Assembly: GCF_900187285.1 (NCBI RefSeq)
Contig: NZ_LT906470.1
Span: 1,069,501-1,133,500, forward strand
Reading direction: 5' to 3'
From: Veillonella rodentium
GTDB lineage: Bacteria; Bacillota; Negativicutes; Veillonellales; Veillonellaceae
DNA length: 64,000 nucleotides
Shown here piece after piece: positions 17,642 to 27,261 of this stretch (position 1 is the first letter of the stretch; each line of letters begins with the position of its first letter). The notes beneath the pieces are model-generated. The model was not told the DNA's origin. It made no database searches and saw only the letters and a program-made list of their open reading frames with translations. The translations under genes were made by a program, and so were the position numbers.

Positions 17642-19159
17642 TTAGAATGTACGTTTCACATCAACGCCGACTAAATAAGCCGTTTTATCTTTCTTCTCAG
17701 TCATATTATGGAGTCTGGATACGCCAACTTTAGCGCCAAGGGACCAATTTTGAGATAATTTACGACTGTGATCAAGCCATACATTGAGAGCCGTCACATC
17801 AGTATTAACTTCACGATTTAACTGTAAATATTCCACATTAAGGGCTGTCAGGTTTGCCTTCTTATCCCAATGGCCAAGTCGAGCATATAAACGATTACTG
17901 CTGTTGCCCATATAGTCGCCAATGATATGACCTTTATGCACATAGCCGTCACTATATGACCAATGAGAATACCACCAGTTACTTGTCTTGCCACCTTCTA
18001 AACGAAGATTCCAATCATGGTTTTTACCAATTTTCGGTACGTATACCCCTGCGGTCCACGCAATACGGGATGGACTCGGTATGAATCCTAATCCTGTCGC
18101 CTGATCCTCGCCATATACCATACCATATACTTCCATAGATGGTAATGTCCATTTTATATCATACCCGGCAATACTGTTCCACTTATCTTTGGAACGTACC
18201 GATTCATTTTTTCCCGTTAAGAAACGACCGTAGTCAGATAAACTTAAATGACGACCTTCACCACCCATGATGGATGTCAAGCTGGCACCCAATACAAGTC
18301 GTTTAGTCGGAGATACCTCAATACGGGCACCGAAAAAGTCCGGATGCTTAACATCGTTTCTATCATCCGACAATTTTGCATATACGAATGTAGGTTTTAC
18401 AGATCGTAAAAATCTAAATGTACCACCTATTTTTACAGGGTTAATTGTCGTCACTTTCACACCGGTTAAGGCATTCATATTATTGGACAAATTAAGGGAT
18501 GATTGATGCGTCGGGCCCCACCAGAGTTCATCTTTACCGGCTTGAACCTCTACGGCCCCGATATGTGTTTTAACATAACCGTTGATAAATCGTGCACTGT
18601 TATTTCCGGCAAATAAATCGGTACGAGGTGTAACAGCATACGCCACATGATTACCGGCGGTACCGCGAATATTCATTTCACCACTTACCGTAGTACCACG
18701 ATTATACGTATATCCGTTATTATTTCCATTTAACGGTTGATATGTACTGGCGGTACGAGTCCATCCACCTTGATTTTGGTTATAAGCCGGTAAATTGGTG
18801 GATGTTACCGATACTTTCACGGAGTCAACAACAATCTTGGAATCCTGTTTACCAGTTGCCAAGGTCTGCATATCATCGGCATATTCAGTTTCAAGATTAT
18901 GAATCATGGATTGGATGAATTGAGGTGTATTACTGTCTACCTTACTATTAGCCTCTGCAATCCATTGTGCTACCTGTAAACGCGTATACGGTTTTGACGT
19001 CGGTAATGTATCAATATATCCTTGTGCATGCAAAGAATCAATCATATCATAAGTTGTTGAACTGAGATTAATATTTGGCGATACGATTTGTGTCGCATAA
19101 GCAGCACCAAATGACATGGTCATAATAGCAGCGGTAATCAATAATTTATTTACTTTCAC
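17642..19159 (-). CDS. Wzi-like outer-membrane beta-barrel (capsule assembly family)
   Basis: Resembles the capsule-assembly Wzi family, an outer-membrane barrel that anchors polysaccharide to the cell surface. The start is GTG 19159 with GAGGAGAG upstream. A signal peptide (MKVNKLLITAAIMTMSF) is cleaved after about ATA or YAT. Residues of about 30-75 resemble a periplasmic helical module. The barrel follows, with alternating aromatic and polar strands, the QAGKDELWWGPTHQ motif typical of Wzi proteins, and a C-terminal Phe (VDVKRTF), the outer-membrane insertion signal. The 505-residue length fits. No capsule genes lie nearby, so the ligand is unknown. It shows the cell has an outer membrane. 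Confidence 0.8.
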   Translation of the reverse strand: MKVNKLLITAAIMTMSFGAAYATQIVSPNINLSSTTYDMIDSLHAQGYIDTLPTSKPYTRLQVAQWIAEANSKVDSNTPQFIQSMIHNLETEYADDMQTLATGKQDSKIVVDSVKVSVTSTNLPAYNQNQGGWTRTASTYQPLNGNNNGYTYNRGTTVSGEMNIRGTAGNHVAYAVTPRTDLFAGNNSARFINGYVKTHIGAVEVQAGKDELWWGPTHQSSLNLSNNMNALTGVKVTTINPVKIGGTFRFLRSVKPTFVYAKLSDDRNDVKHPDFFGARIEVSPTKRLVLGASLTSIMGGEGRHLSLSDYGRFLTGKNESVRSKDKWNSIAGYDIKWTLPSMEVYGMVYGEDQATGLGFIPSPSRIAWTAGVYVPKIGKNHDWNLRLEGGKTSNWWYSHWSYSDGYVHKGHIIGDYMGNSSNRLYARLGHWDKKANLTALNVEYLQLNREVNTDVTALNVWLDHSRKLSQNWSLGAKVGVSRLHNMTEKKDKTAYLVGVDVKRTF

Positions 19160-19265
19160 GGAATAACTCTCCTCACTATACTAAATCACACATAACGAAC
19201 ACACACAATTTAATGTAAGAAATACTAAAATCTGATTAAAATTCTTCCAACAGATTCAAATCACT

Positions 19266-19973
19266 TTATTTTATCATAGTATTCAGAAAAATAACGCTGT
19301 TTAAGGGTTTACCAATCTCATGAGAGGCATAGGCATATAATATTTTTTCCAGCTCGGTCCAGAGAGAACCGGAAAATTCCGTCTGCAGCTCATCACGCCA
19401 TTGAAAACCTAAGAGTATAGGTAATGCTTTCTTTACTGACGGAGATACACTCATCTGTGTTACAGTGTAAAGTTCCCGCCAGAAATTATCGGCATTTTGC
19501 CGATTCATGAAATAATGTGCTTTAGGCACAACACCGGCCAATGACAACAGTTGCCATCCCAGCATAATCGTTCCCAATCGGACATTACGTTGCCGAATGG
19601 ACTTTGAATAATTTACCACCACATCGAATACGTTGCGATCCGCATCATACAGCGCAAATAGTTCCTGTATGAGTTCACTGGCCACTGCCGCATAAGCGAT
19701 ATTTTCAAGATTAGTATCTAACGGCTCCACCACATAGGATCCGTCAATCTGCGTTACATTCACGTATTCCCCATCGGGAACAACTGTAATGTACATGGCG
19801 CTGAAAGGTCGTAGATAAGAACTGTTACGCATGCTCTGCAGGCGCTTATGCGGTAACGATGCCCGTATGATACCTAAGCTCGGCGTGATAAAAGTAAAAA
19901 CAGAATAAAGCTTATACTTTTTTCGACTGATAACGATAGCCGGTGTATTGAAAGCGCCGTTAAGATTCTTCAT
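19266..19973 (-). CDS. recO: DNA repair protein RecO
   Basis: Part of the RecFOR pathway, which loads RecA on gapped DNA. The 235 residues match RecO in arrangement: an N-terminal OB-fold beginning TPAIVISRKKYKLYSVFTFI (residues about 10-29) and ending near YVNVTQIDG, then an all-helical part with LENIAYAAVASELIQELF. No zinc-finger cysteines are present, so it belongs with the forms lacking that site. It overlaps the end of the CNNM gene by 14 bases. Its place after era is the standard Firmicutes order. Sequence similarity is modest, and context supports the name. Confidence 0.85.
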   Translation of the reverse strand: MKNLNGAFNTPAIVISRKKYKLYSVFTFITPSLGIIRASLPHKRLQSMRNSSYLRPFSAMYITVVPDGEYVNVTQIDGSYVVEPLDTNLENIAYAAVASELIQELFALYDADRNVFDVVVNYSKSIRQRNVRLGTIMLGWQLLSLAGVVPKAHYFMNRQNADNFWRELYTVTQMSVSPSVKKALPILLGFQWRDELQTEFSGSLWTELEKILYAYASHEIGKPLNSVIFLNTMIK

Positions 19974-21291
19974 GTTCTTCTTCCACAGGTTCCTCTTCAG
20001 GAAGCGGCGTTACCTTGAGTCGTGAAATACGATATCCCTGCATCTGTGTTACCTCGAAGGTATATCCGTTAGCATCTACCGTATCCCCTACGATTGGCGT
20101 GCGCTCCAGTAAACCGAATACATATCCGCCGATAGTGTCTGAATCGGAATCTTCAATCTCAACATTCATTATTTCCTCAACTTCGTCAACGAGAACCTTT
20201 CCGTCAAATTCAAATGACCCGTCCGCATACGACATGGTTGCCGGCAAATGAGGTTCATGCTCGTCCTGAATATCTCCGACCAGTTCTTCAATGATATCTT
20301 CAAGGCCAACAAGGCCGACCATGCCGCCATATTCATCGACGACAACCGCTAAATAGATTCGGCGCGTACGCATATATTGCAGCAATGTGGATAACTTCAT
20401 GACTTCGGGAACCGTTAAAATATCCCGCTTGATGTTCCGTAAATCCTTCTTCGCTTGGTTAGGACGCTCCATGAGGTCCTTAATGTGAACGAGGCCGATG
20501 ATGTGATCCTTATCCTCTACACACAAAGGATATCTCGTATGAACGGTCGATCGAATCACCTTCATCGCTTCATCATAGCCGTCCTCGACAAAGACACAGT
20601 CCACATCTTGCCGCGGTACCATAACCTCTTTAGCCATACGGTCCACAAAGTTGAATACATTATCGATGAGTTCCGATTCAACCTGATCCAGTTGTCCCTC
20701 TTCATGGCTGCGGGAAATCATCATACGGATTTCTTCTTCCGTGTACACCAAATCAAGTTCTGTAAGGTATTTTGTTTTATAAAACTTAAGAATAACCGTG
20801 GAAATCTTACCGGCAATCCAGATGAAAGGATATACTAGACGACCGGCAGCCACAACGATGCGGCTATATGTATTTACGTATTTTGTAGGAAAAGATAGTC
20901 CTAACGCTTTCGGTACGATTTCACCGAAGATGAGCACGATAAGACTGATAAACAGCAACAACAAAATATCCAACAAGAAATGCATCCACTCGGTCTGTAC
21001 ATTTAGAAAGGACATCAATCTATCCACTACATTATCAAATACGAAAGTCCCCGTTCCTGCCAGAGCAAGAATAAAGAACAGAATTAAAAACTGGGTCGTA
21101 TTCAAAAAGTATTCCGGATTTTGATATAACTTTAACAGAAATTCCCTGTCCCTTTCTGCGAGAATATCCATATCTTCGACATGTTCTTTTCTAAGCCGAG
21201 CAAATGAAAACTTTGCAACCACAAAGAAGTTAATTAAAAATATACATAATAGACCGAATCCTAACGGTATCAGGCCATCTACACTATCCAT
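19960..21291 (-). CDS. CNNM/HlyC-CorC family transporter-like protein (DUF21-CBS)
   Basis: An inner-membrane protein of the DUF21-CBS-HlyC/CorC family, members of which are linked to magnesium or cobalt efflux. The start is ATG 21291 with AAGGA upstream, rather than two earlier ATGs. The 443 residues comprise about four transmembrane helices (to about residue 165), with GEIVPKALGLSFP, a pair of CBS domains (MVPRQDVDCVFVED...; YLAVVVDEYGGMVGLVGLEDIIEELVGD is not broken), and a C-terminal CorC/HlyC domain with DTIGGYVFGLL. The tail is acidic. It lies inside the phoH-ybeY-era-recO cluster, where CNNM or diacylglycerol kinase genes are often found. Confidence 0.88.
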   Translation of the reverse strand: MDSVDGLIPLGFGLLCIFLINFFVVAKFSFARLRKEHVEDMDILAERDREFLLKLYQNPEYFLNTTQFLILFFILALAGTGTFVFDNVVDRLMSFLNVQTEWMHFLLDILLLLFISLIVLIFGEIVPKALGLSFPTKYVNTYSRIVVAAGRLVYPFIWIAGKISTVILKFYKTKYLTELDLVYTEEEIRMMISRSHEEGQLDQVESELIDNVFNFVDRMAKEVMVPRQDVDCVFVEDGYDEAMKVIRSTVHTRYPLCVEDKDHIIGLVHIKDLMERPNQAKKDLRNIKRDILTVPEVMKLSTLLQYMRTRRIYLAVVVDEYGGMVGLVGLEDIIEELVGDIQDEHEPHLPATMSYADGSFEFDGKVLVDEVEEIMNVEIEDSDSDTIGGYVFGLLERTPIVGDTVDANGYTFEVTQMQGYRISRLKVTPLPEEEPVEEEHEES

Positions 21292-21425
21292 GCAATATCC
21301 TTTCCATATCATCACATGATGATATCATCGAACTTATAAATACGATTTTACTTATATGTATGATTTCGTATTTTAATTACAGAACATTATATATTGAGTA
21401 TATCAAAACAATCGATTATTGTTTA

Positions 21426-22325
21426 TTACTTCTTATACCCTAATTCGGATAACATACCGGATTTATTGCGCCAGTCCTTTTTAACCTTAACCCAGAGGTC
21501 GAGATATACCTTTGTAGCCAACAATTTTTCCACATCAGCCCGTGCCTCTGCACCAAGTTGTTTCAATAGAGCACCGCGTTTTCCGATAATAATCCCCTTT
21601 TGTGAGTCCCTTTCACAGTAAATGGTGGCACGTACATACGTTGTGCCATCGGGACGTGTTTTCATTTCATCTACGTCTACGGCAATGGCATGAGGAATTT
21701 CATCGCGTGTCGCGAGCAGAATTTTTTCACGCACAATATCGGAAATGATGAGCCGCTCCGGTTGGTCCGTAATCATATCCTCAGGAAAATATTGAGGGCC
21801 TTCCGGCAAGACTTCTTCCAGTACGCGCAAAACCTCGGATAAATTCTCCTTATTCTTTGCGGAAATAGGAATAACCCCTGCAAATGGATACGCATCCTGA
21901 TAAGACACGATTACCTCTAACAGTTCTTCTTTTTTTAAGGTATCGATTTTATTTACCACCAAGAAGACAGGTACTTTTACGCGCTTCAACTGTTCTATGA
22001 TGAAATTATCTCCGGGACCGCGCTTTTCATTGCCGGCCACCACGAAGAGGACCGCTTCTGTTTCCTTTAATGATTCGATGGCTGCATCCACCATGAATTC
22101 TCCCAGCTTATGTTTAGGCTTATGCACACCCGGGGTATCCATGAAGACGATTTGTTTCGCATCATCCGTATATACGCAGATGATGCGATTACGCGTCGTT
22201 TGCGCCTTATCGGAAACGATGGCAATTTTATCGCCTATAAGGGCATTAATAAGGGTAGATTTTCCCACGTTAGGACGGCCTACAACGGCTACGAAGCCCG
22301 ATTTAAAATGTTCATTGTTATTCAT
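21426..22325 (-). CDS. era: GTPase Era
   Basis: Essential GTPase that binds the 3' end of 16S rRNA and assists 30S maturation. I start it at ATG 22325, four codons inside the longest frame; the earlier ATG directly abuts GGGAGG and cannot use it, although the spacing to 22325 (12 bases) is long. The 299 residues have G1 GRPNVGKSTLINAL, effector TTRNRI, G3 DTPGVHKPK, G4 NKID and a C-terminal KH domain around IIGKRGALLKQLGAEA. ATGAATAA overlaps the ybeY stop by eight bases. Confidence 0.95.
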   Translation of the reverse strand: MNNNEHFKSGFVAVVGRPNVGKSTLINALIGDKIAIVSDKAQTTRNRIICVYTDDAKQIVFMDTPGVHKPKHKLGEFMVDAAIESLKETEAVLFVVAGNEKRGPGDNFIIEQLKRVKVPVFLVVNKIDTLKKEELLEVIVSYQDAYPFAGVIPISAKNKENLSEVLRVLEEVLPEGPQYFPEDMITDQPERLIISDIVREKILLATRDEIPHAIAVDVDEMKTRPDGTTYVRATIYCERDSQKGIIIGKRGALLKQLGAEARADVEKLLATKVYLDLWVKVKKDWRNKSGMLSELGYKK

Positions 22326-22794
22326 TGTATGGTGCATCCTCCCTCACATAACCGAGATGACCGAGAACGAATTCCTCCTCCGTTCTCATTTCCTTTTTAT
22401 CCTCATCATTCATATGATCGTAACCTAAAATATGCAGACAGCTATGAGTCGTTAAGTACGCCAGTTCCCTCTCAAAGCTGTGACCATATTCGATAGCCTG
22501 TTCACGAGCACGCTCCAGAGAGATAATCATATCACCCAATAAATGATGCTCCTCTTCACTACCTTCATAGTCATCCCCTTCATTAAGGGCGAAAGAGAGT
22601 ACATCCGTCGGCCGGTCGATATCGCGGTACTGCTTATTAAGTTCATGAATCTTCGCATTATTACAGAGGAGAATACTCATCTCATCCTCTTCAAGACCAT
22701 AAACGCGACTCACTTCATCACATACCTTACGGATAATCGCCTCAATTCGTGAGTCTTGTTCTATATCTTCGTCATAGCTGATATGTATATACAT
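22318..22794 (-). CDS. ybeY: Endoribonuclease YbeY
   Basis: Metal-dependent RNase that takes part in 16S rRNA 3' end maturation and ribosome quality control. The 158 residues contain RPTDVLSFALNEGDD and the zinc motif HSCLHILGYDH, three histidines in H-x3-H-x5-H spacing. LLGDMIIS precedes it, as usual for the family. The start codon is two bases after the phoH stop, with only a weak ribosome-binding site, and the end overlaps era, so the three are translationally coupled. Confidence 0.95.
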   Translation of the reverse strand: MYIHISYDEDIEQDSRIEAIIRKVCDEVSRVYGLEEDEMSILLCNNAKIHELNKQYRDIDRPTDVLSFALNEGDDYEGSEEEHHLLGDMIISLERAREQAIEYGHSFERELAYLTTHSCLHILGYDHMNDEDKKEMRTEEEFVLGHLGYVREDAPYNE

Positions 22795-22796
22795 AC

Positions 22797-23816
22797 TTAT
22801 TCTTTCACCATACCCTTATTAGCATCTTGAACCGGAATTACTTTAATTGCATCCCGAATCGACTTCTGTTCACGATAGACGTCGTATGCTTTCACAATAC
22901 GTCCCACCAAATCATGGCGCACCACATCCTGATCACTAAAGTAAACCATATTTATCCCCGGCACATGGCGCAATACCTTTTCCGCCTCACCGAGGCCCGA
23001 CACAACCCGTGGAGGTAAATCGATTTGTGTTTTATCACCGTTGACCACCATTTTAGAATTGTTCCCTAAACGGGTCAGAAACATTTTCATCTGTTCCGCC
23101 GTCGTATTCTGAGCCTCATCTAAAATGACGAAAGCATTTTCAAGCGTGCGTCCGCGCATATAAGCAAGAGGTGCCACTTCGATGGTGCCGCGCTCCATAA
23201 ACCGTTGTACCTGTTCGATACCGAACATTTCATGCAATGCATCATATAAAGGGCGTAAGTACGGATCTACCTTATCTTGCAATTCACCGGGTAGAAAGCC
23301 GAGTCGTTCACCGGCTTCGACGGCAGGACGAGTCAATATGATTTTATCCACATTGCGGTTCTTTAAATAAAAAGCCGCCAACGCCACCGCCAGGAACGTC
23401 TTACCTGTACCGGCCGGACCGATGCCAAATGTAATGGTATTCTTACGGATACTGTCCACATAATATTTCTGACCTTCCGTCTTAGGCGTAATATTTTTAC
23501 CGCGCATATTTACGGATAATGTATCCTCAAACATGGTATGTACCGCATCCGCTTTGCCATTAGCTACAAGCTTCGCCGCAATACGCACTTGAGATTCCGT
23601 AATCGTACTGCCTTCACGATAGAGAAACACGAGTTCCTCCAAGGTGCGATACAAAGCGGCCACTTGTTCTTCGTCGCCCTTGATGACCACCGTATCGCCG
23701 CGAGCCACCACATCCGCCGTGATGACATCAAGCATCATATGCAGATAACGATTATGTTGACCTAAAATCGACTGTGCTAGGTCATATGTAGGAAATGTAA
23801 AGATTTGTTCGCTCAT
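22797..23816 (-). CDS. phoH: PhoH-like ATPase
   Basis: Cytoplasmic ATPase of the PhoH/YbeZ family, usually encoded beside ybeY and thought to work with it on RNA. The 339 residues show an N-terminal KH-like region, Walker A GIGPAGTGKTFLAVALA (about 134-150), LTRPAVEAGERLGFLPG, Walker B FVILDEAQNTT, and GDKTQIDLP. AGGAGG precedes ATG 23816. It heads the phoH-ybeY-era-CNNM-recO run and follows a radical SAM gene by eight bases, so the unit may begin further upstream. Confidence 0.93.
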   Translation of the reverse strand: MSEQIFTFPTYDLAQSILGQHNRYLHMMLDVITADVVARGDTVVIKGDEEQVAALYRTLEELVFLYREGSTITESQVRIAAKLVANGKADAVHTMFEDTLSVNMRGKNITPKTEGQKYYVDSIRKNTITFGIGPAGTGKTFLAVALAAFYLKNRNVDKIILTRPAVEAGERLGFLPGELQDKVDPYLRPLYDALHEMFGIEQVQRFMERGTIEVAPLAYMRGRTLENAFVILDEAQNTTAEQMKMFLTRLGNNSKMVVNGDKTQIDLPPRVVSGLGEAEKVLRHVPGINMVYFSDQDVVRHDLVGRIVKAYDVYREQKSIRDAIKVIPVQDANKGMVKE

Positions 23817-23824
23817 ACAACCTC

Positions 23825-24790
23825 CTAATCTATAAACTGGCGAACCGCCTTACCGTTCAGATAATCACATAGATCACCTTGACGGGCATCCAGTTCATCC
23901 ATCTTATCATCTATTAAATCCTGTACACGCCACCAACCCATGGACCAATTGGTAAACAGGGTATTATCCTCCGGTGCACGTCCCACTAAACGCTGCAACA
24001 CAATGTCCGGATGCAGATGACGCACAAAATTAACCACGCGGTCAGCATATTCTTCAGCATTGATCAATGTAAACCGACCCTCCTGATACCATTTCGCCAT
24101 CAGCGTATTCTTAACAATATACAAGGCGTGTAATTTAACTTGATCGACTCCGAGGGCTGACAATATGCGCGCCCCTTCCACCGTATCCTGCATCGTATCC
24201 CACGGCAGATTAACGATCATATGAGCGGTCACATTAAATCCATACCGCTTGATCCTTAGTACAGCATCAATAAATTGGGCTAGATCATGACCGCGGTTAA
24301 TCTTTTCCAATGTATCATAATTAACGGTTTGCAGCCCCAGCTCAATATAAATATCTTTGTGAAAGCGGTCTCTAATATCGGCGAGAATATCCAGATATTC
24401 ATCAGCAATACAATCAGGTCTCGTGGCAATGGCAATGCCTACAGCCGCATCGATGCAGCCCTGCTCCATATAACTTTTGAAAGCGGCCAATCCCAAATAG
24501 GTATTACTGAAATTCTGGTAATAGGGAATAAATTTTTTCGCCTTGTACTTGGGACCGATATGCGCGATATTCTCCTCTAACTGCATCGCAACCGTCATAG
24601 TTGCGGGCAGATTTTCATACCCTGCGCCGATTTCTCCGCAAAACGTGCATCCGCCTACACCGGCGGAACCGTCCCTGTTAGGACATGTGAGCGGTAAGGC
24701 GACAGGCAATTTATACACCTTTTCACCATATCGTTCCTTATAAAATTTTGATACCATACGGTATCGCTTCGGTCTTATCGTATCAGTCAT
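23825..24790 (-). CDS. Radical SAM protein, TIGR01212/YhcC-YtqA family
   Basis: The start is ATG 24790 (MTDTIRPKRY) after AGGAGTG, giving 321 residues. The [4Fe-4S] cysteines are in CPNRDGSAGVGGCTFC, spacing C-x11-C-x2-C, which is the unusual spacing of this family rather than C-x3-C-x2-C. YIELGLQTVNYDTLEKINRGHD and AHMIVNLPWDT are barrel motifs shared with oxygen-independent coproporphyrinogen-type radical SAM proteins. The substrate is not established from the sequence. It lies directly upstream of phoH, eight bases away, which suggests a link to RNA or translation, but this is inference. Confidence 0.85.
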   Translation of the reverse strand: MTDTIRPKRYRMVSKFYKERYGEKVYKLPVALPLTCPNRDGSAGVGGCTFCGEIGAGYENLPATMTVAMQLEENIAHIGPKYKAKKFIPYYQNFSNTYLGLAAFKSYMEQGCIDAAVGIAIATRPDCIADEYLDILADIRDRFHKDIYIELGLQTVNYDTLEKINRGHDLAQFIDAVLRIKRYGFNVTAHMIVNLPWDTMQDTVEGARILSALGVDQVKLHALYIVKNTLMAKWYQEGRFTLINAEEYADRVVNFVRHLHPDIVLQRLVGRAPEDNTLFTNWSMGWWRVQDLIDDKMDELDARQGDLCDYLNGKAVRQFID

Positions 24791-24871
24791 GACACTCCTG
24801 TTTATATACACTATTCATATATATTACAATATACAATCGGATCACGATTTGAAATTATCGATATCGTTTTA

Positions 24872-26620
24872 TTAAGACTCAACGTACGGTCGTATAAACG
24901 GCGGCACCTCTTTGTTAACATCGATGACAACCGTAAACGGTTCATCCTGTATATTCTTGATGCCCAGTACGTTTGCCGTCTCTTCAGACATAGGCATTTC
25001 TACGTATTGCTGACGGATCTTGCGCCACTCCTTAAACGTGTAATTTGGAATATATTGAGATGCCAGCTCTTCATTACGCCAGAATGCTTCCCCTTCTTGT
25101 AAAAGCTCCTTCGTCTGCTTAGGCAGCCCTACGGCCTCACTGCGAATCTTTCCGCGATAGCTCACCAATGTATCATATTGCAATAGTTCTGCAGCAATCA
25201 TATCATTTCGGTCCAGAAAAAATCTATAAAGAAACTCTATCTGATCTATATCCTTCAGATTTACCTTATGGTGTCCGGCCGCAAGCCAGGCTTCAGTCAT
25301 TTCCACAAAATATGTAAATGCATCAACAGGACCATTGATCAATTTAGCCCCAATATACGAGAACACAGTCCTAAAGCGTTCGCTATTATAGAATCGTTCA
25401 AATACGTCTTCAAAGTGCTTTAAAAAACGTACATCTTCATAGGACAATACATGCGTGCTCAACACCTCATAGGGTGCCAACGGATCACTCACATATTGAT
25501 ATTCATCCATGCGACGTACACCGGAACCTTTCAGCAATTTCAAAAAGCCAATTTGCAACGCATGAGGCTGCAAGCTGAACAGATCATTGAATGATTTTCC
25601 AAAGCGAGCTTTATCCTCATGCGGCAATCCTACAATAAGATCCATGTGCACATGTGTACGGCCCGCCTCGATAATCGGCCGAATAGCGGCCTGAATGTAT
25701 GGCCAATCATTGTAACGGTTAATAGCATCCAAGGTTTTCTTATGCGTACTCTGCACGCCCACTTCAATTTGAATTCGTCCCGGCGGTGTTTCACACAGAA
25801 TATTTGTCTCCCATTCCGTCATGAGCTCAGGTTCCATTTCCAGATGAAAGTTTGTATCCGTATCAGCATTTTTTATGAATTCCATCAGCGGTCTATGATG
25901 AGCCGGTGCGCAATTAAAGGTGCGGTCCACAAATTTTACCTGCTTGACATTATGATCGATGAACCATTGCAATTCTTTAAACGTTCTTTCCTGCGGAAAA
26001 AAACGTACCGTATTTTTATTGCCTGATAAACAGTATTGGCAGGAAAACGGACATCCGCGAGACGATTCATAATAAATTATCTTATGTTCCAGATCGACCA
26101 TATCTTCCTCTACATAAGGAAACGGAATGGTGCTAAGATCTTTAACCTCCACAGTTGTCGTAGATCCCATAAGAGCACCGGATATATGACGCCCTCGTAC
26201 ACCGGCAATAGGTTCCTCTAGCCCATCACGATTATCGGATAGCGCCGTAATCAGATGATAAAATGCTTCCTCACCCTCCCCCTGCACAACATAATCTACA
26301 GCAGAACATCGCTCCAGAATTTCATCAGCCGTGAACGATACTTCGGGACCGCCGAGGATAATTTTAATATCCGGACGGACGGCTTTCACCATGTCCACCA
26401 CATGTAATGTCATCTCGATATTCCAGATATAGCACGCAAAGCCGAGCACATCGATATTGCGTTCCGTTATATCGCTGAGAATATGTAAAACAGGCATATT
26501 AATAGTGTATTCCACTATATCGTATGCCTGTCCATGAGCCTTGCCATAGGCCTTAAGATAGCGTAAGGCCAAAGAAGAATGTATAAATTTTGAATTCAAT
26601 GTCGATAAAACTACGTTCAT
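24872..26620 (-). CDS. B12-binding-domain radical SAM protein with DUF4080
   Basis: The 582 residues begin with a cobalamin-binding-like Rossmann domain (VVLSTLNSKFIHSSLALRYL; FACYIWN; KIILGGPEVSF), followed by the radical SAM core with SSRGCPFSCQYCLSG, the classic C-x3-C-x2-C cluster motif, and a C-terminal DUF4080 domain (about 400-580) with QYIPNYTFKEWRKIRQ. I do not see the DxHxxG base-off cobalamin motif, so cobalamin may bind differently or not at all. The function of the family is unknown. It stands in tandem with another radical SAM gene, separated by 81 bases. Confidence 0.85.
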   Translation of the reverse strand: MNVVLSTLNSKFIHSSLALRYLKAYGKAHGQAYDIVEYTINMPVLHILSDITERNIDVLGFACYIWNIEMTLHVVDMVKAVRPDIKIILGGPEVSFTADEILERCSAVDYVVQGEGEEAFYHLITALSDNRDGLEEPIAGVRGRHISGALMGSTTTVEVKDLSTIPFPYVEEDMVDLEHKIIYYESSRGCPFSCQYCLSGNKNTVRFFPQERTFKELQWFIDHNVKQVKFVDRTFNCAPAHHRPLMEFIKNADTDTNFHLEMEPELMTEWETNILCETPPGRIQIEVGVQSTHKKTLDAINRYNDWPYIQAAIRPIIEAGRTHVHMDLIVGLPHEDKARFGKSFNDLFSLQPHALQIGFLKLLKGSGVRRMDEYQYVSDPLAPYEVLSTHVLSYEDVRFLKHFEDVFERFYNSERFRTVFSYIGAKLINGPVDAFTYFVEMTEAWLAAGHHKVNLKDIDQIEFLYRFFLDRNDMIAAELLQYDTLVSYRGKIRSEAVGLPKQTKELLQEGEAFWRNEELASQYIPNYTFKEWRKIRQQYVEMPMSEETANVLGIKNIQDEPFTVVIDVNKEVPPFIRPYVES

Positions 26621-26678
26621 ATTTCCTCATCATCGAATGGCCTCGCCACCGTCTAGTCATAATATAAATATTATATCA

Positions 26679-27089
26679 TTAAAAGAGACCAAAGATAAAG
26701 GAAATGATGGCACCTATCAGGATGATAGCACCTACGACGGTAAAAATAAGACTACCGAAAATCACGATGGCCGCCAAGCCCGCCGCAAGGATTATCAACA
26801 TGATGATGCGGCTGAGCCAGTTTGAACCACCAAAGTGATATACCTTAACACGCGGACCGTATTGCTCATATCCTTCATAGTACGCTCGCTCCTGATCCGT
26901 AGCGGTCGGTGTAGATTCGACATGAACAGAATCACCCGCTTCATCGATGGTGACACCATCAAAATCACGACGTTCATCATCCGACAAAATCCGTGTATTC
27001 GGTTCACTTTGCGTATATCCTGTAGAATCCGTATATTGCTCAGTATCTTGATGTATATTTTTCTCTCGTTTATCTGTTCTGTCAGTCAT
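26679..27089 (-). CDS. Small membrane protein of unknown function
   Basis: A 136-residue protein I do not recognise. The first 90 residues are polar and acidic with many Thr, Asp and Glu and probably disordered. They end in YGPRVKVYHFGGSNW, followed by two hydrophobic helices (about 95-136) that reach the C-terminus at ISFIFGLF. The N-terminus would lie in the cytoplasm if it inserts as a hairpin. AAAGGA is nine bases before ATG 27089. It lies between gatB and the DUF4080 gene on the same strand; the 58-base gap to the latter has no terminator, so they may be co-transcribed. Confidence 0.7.
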   Translation of the reverse strand: MTDRTDKREKNIHQDTEQYTDSTGYTQSEPNTRILSDDERRDFDGVTIDEAGDSVHVESTPTATDQERAYYEGYEQYGPRVKVYHFGGSNWLSRIIMLIILAAGLAAIVIFGSLIFTVVGAIILIGAIISFIFGLF

Positions 27090-27170
27090 GATTATATCCT
27101 TTTTAGGTTACAAACATCAATAAATTTTATACAATGTATTATATCATAAAATACTGTTATACATATAAAA

Positions 27171-27223
27171 ACATCCTCTACTATACAGTCTATTAATACA
27201 TGACATGTGTATGTAGAGGATGT
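27171..27223 (-). terminator. Terminator after gatB
   Basis: ACATCCTCTAC and GTAGAGGATGT form an 11-bp stem with a 31-base loop. TTTTATA follows on the minus strand. It ends the pcrA-ligA-gatCAB unit. Confidence 0.65.
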
Positions 27224-27261
27224 TATAACTGTTAAGGTATATGTCAAAAGCCTGGTTCAGA

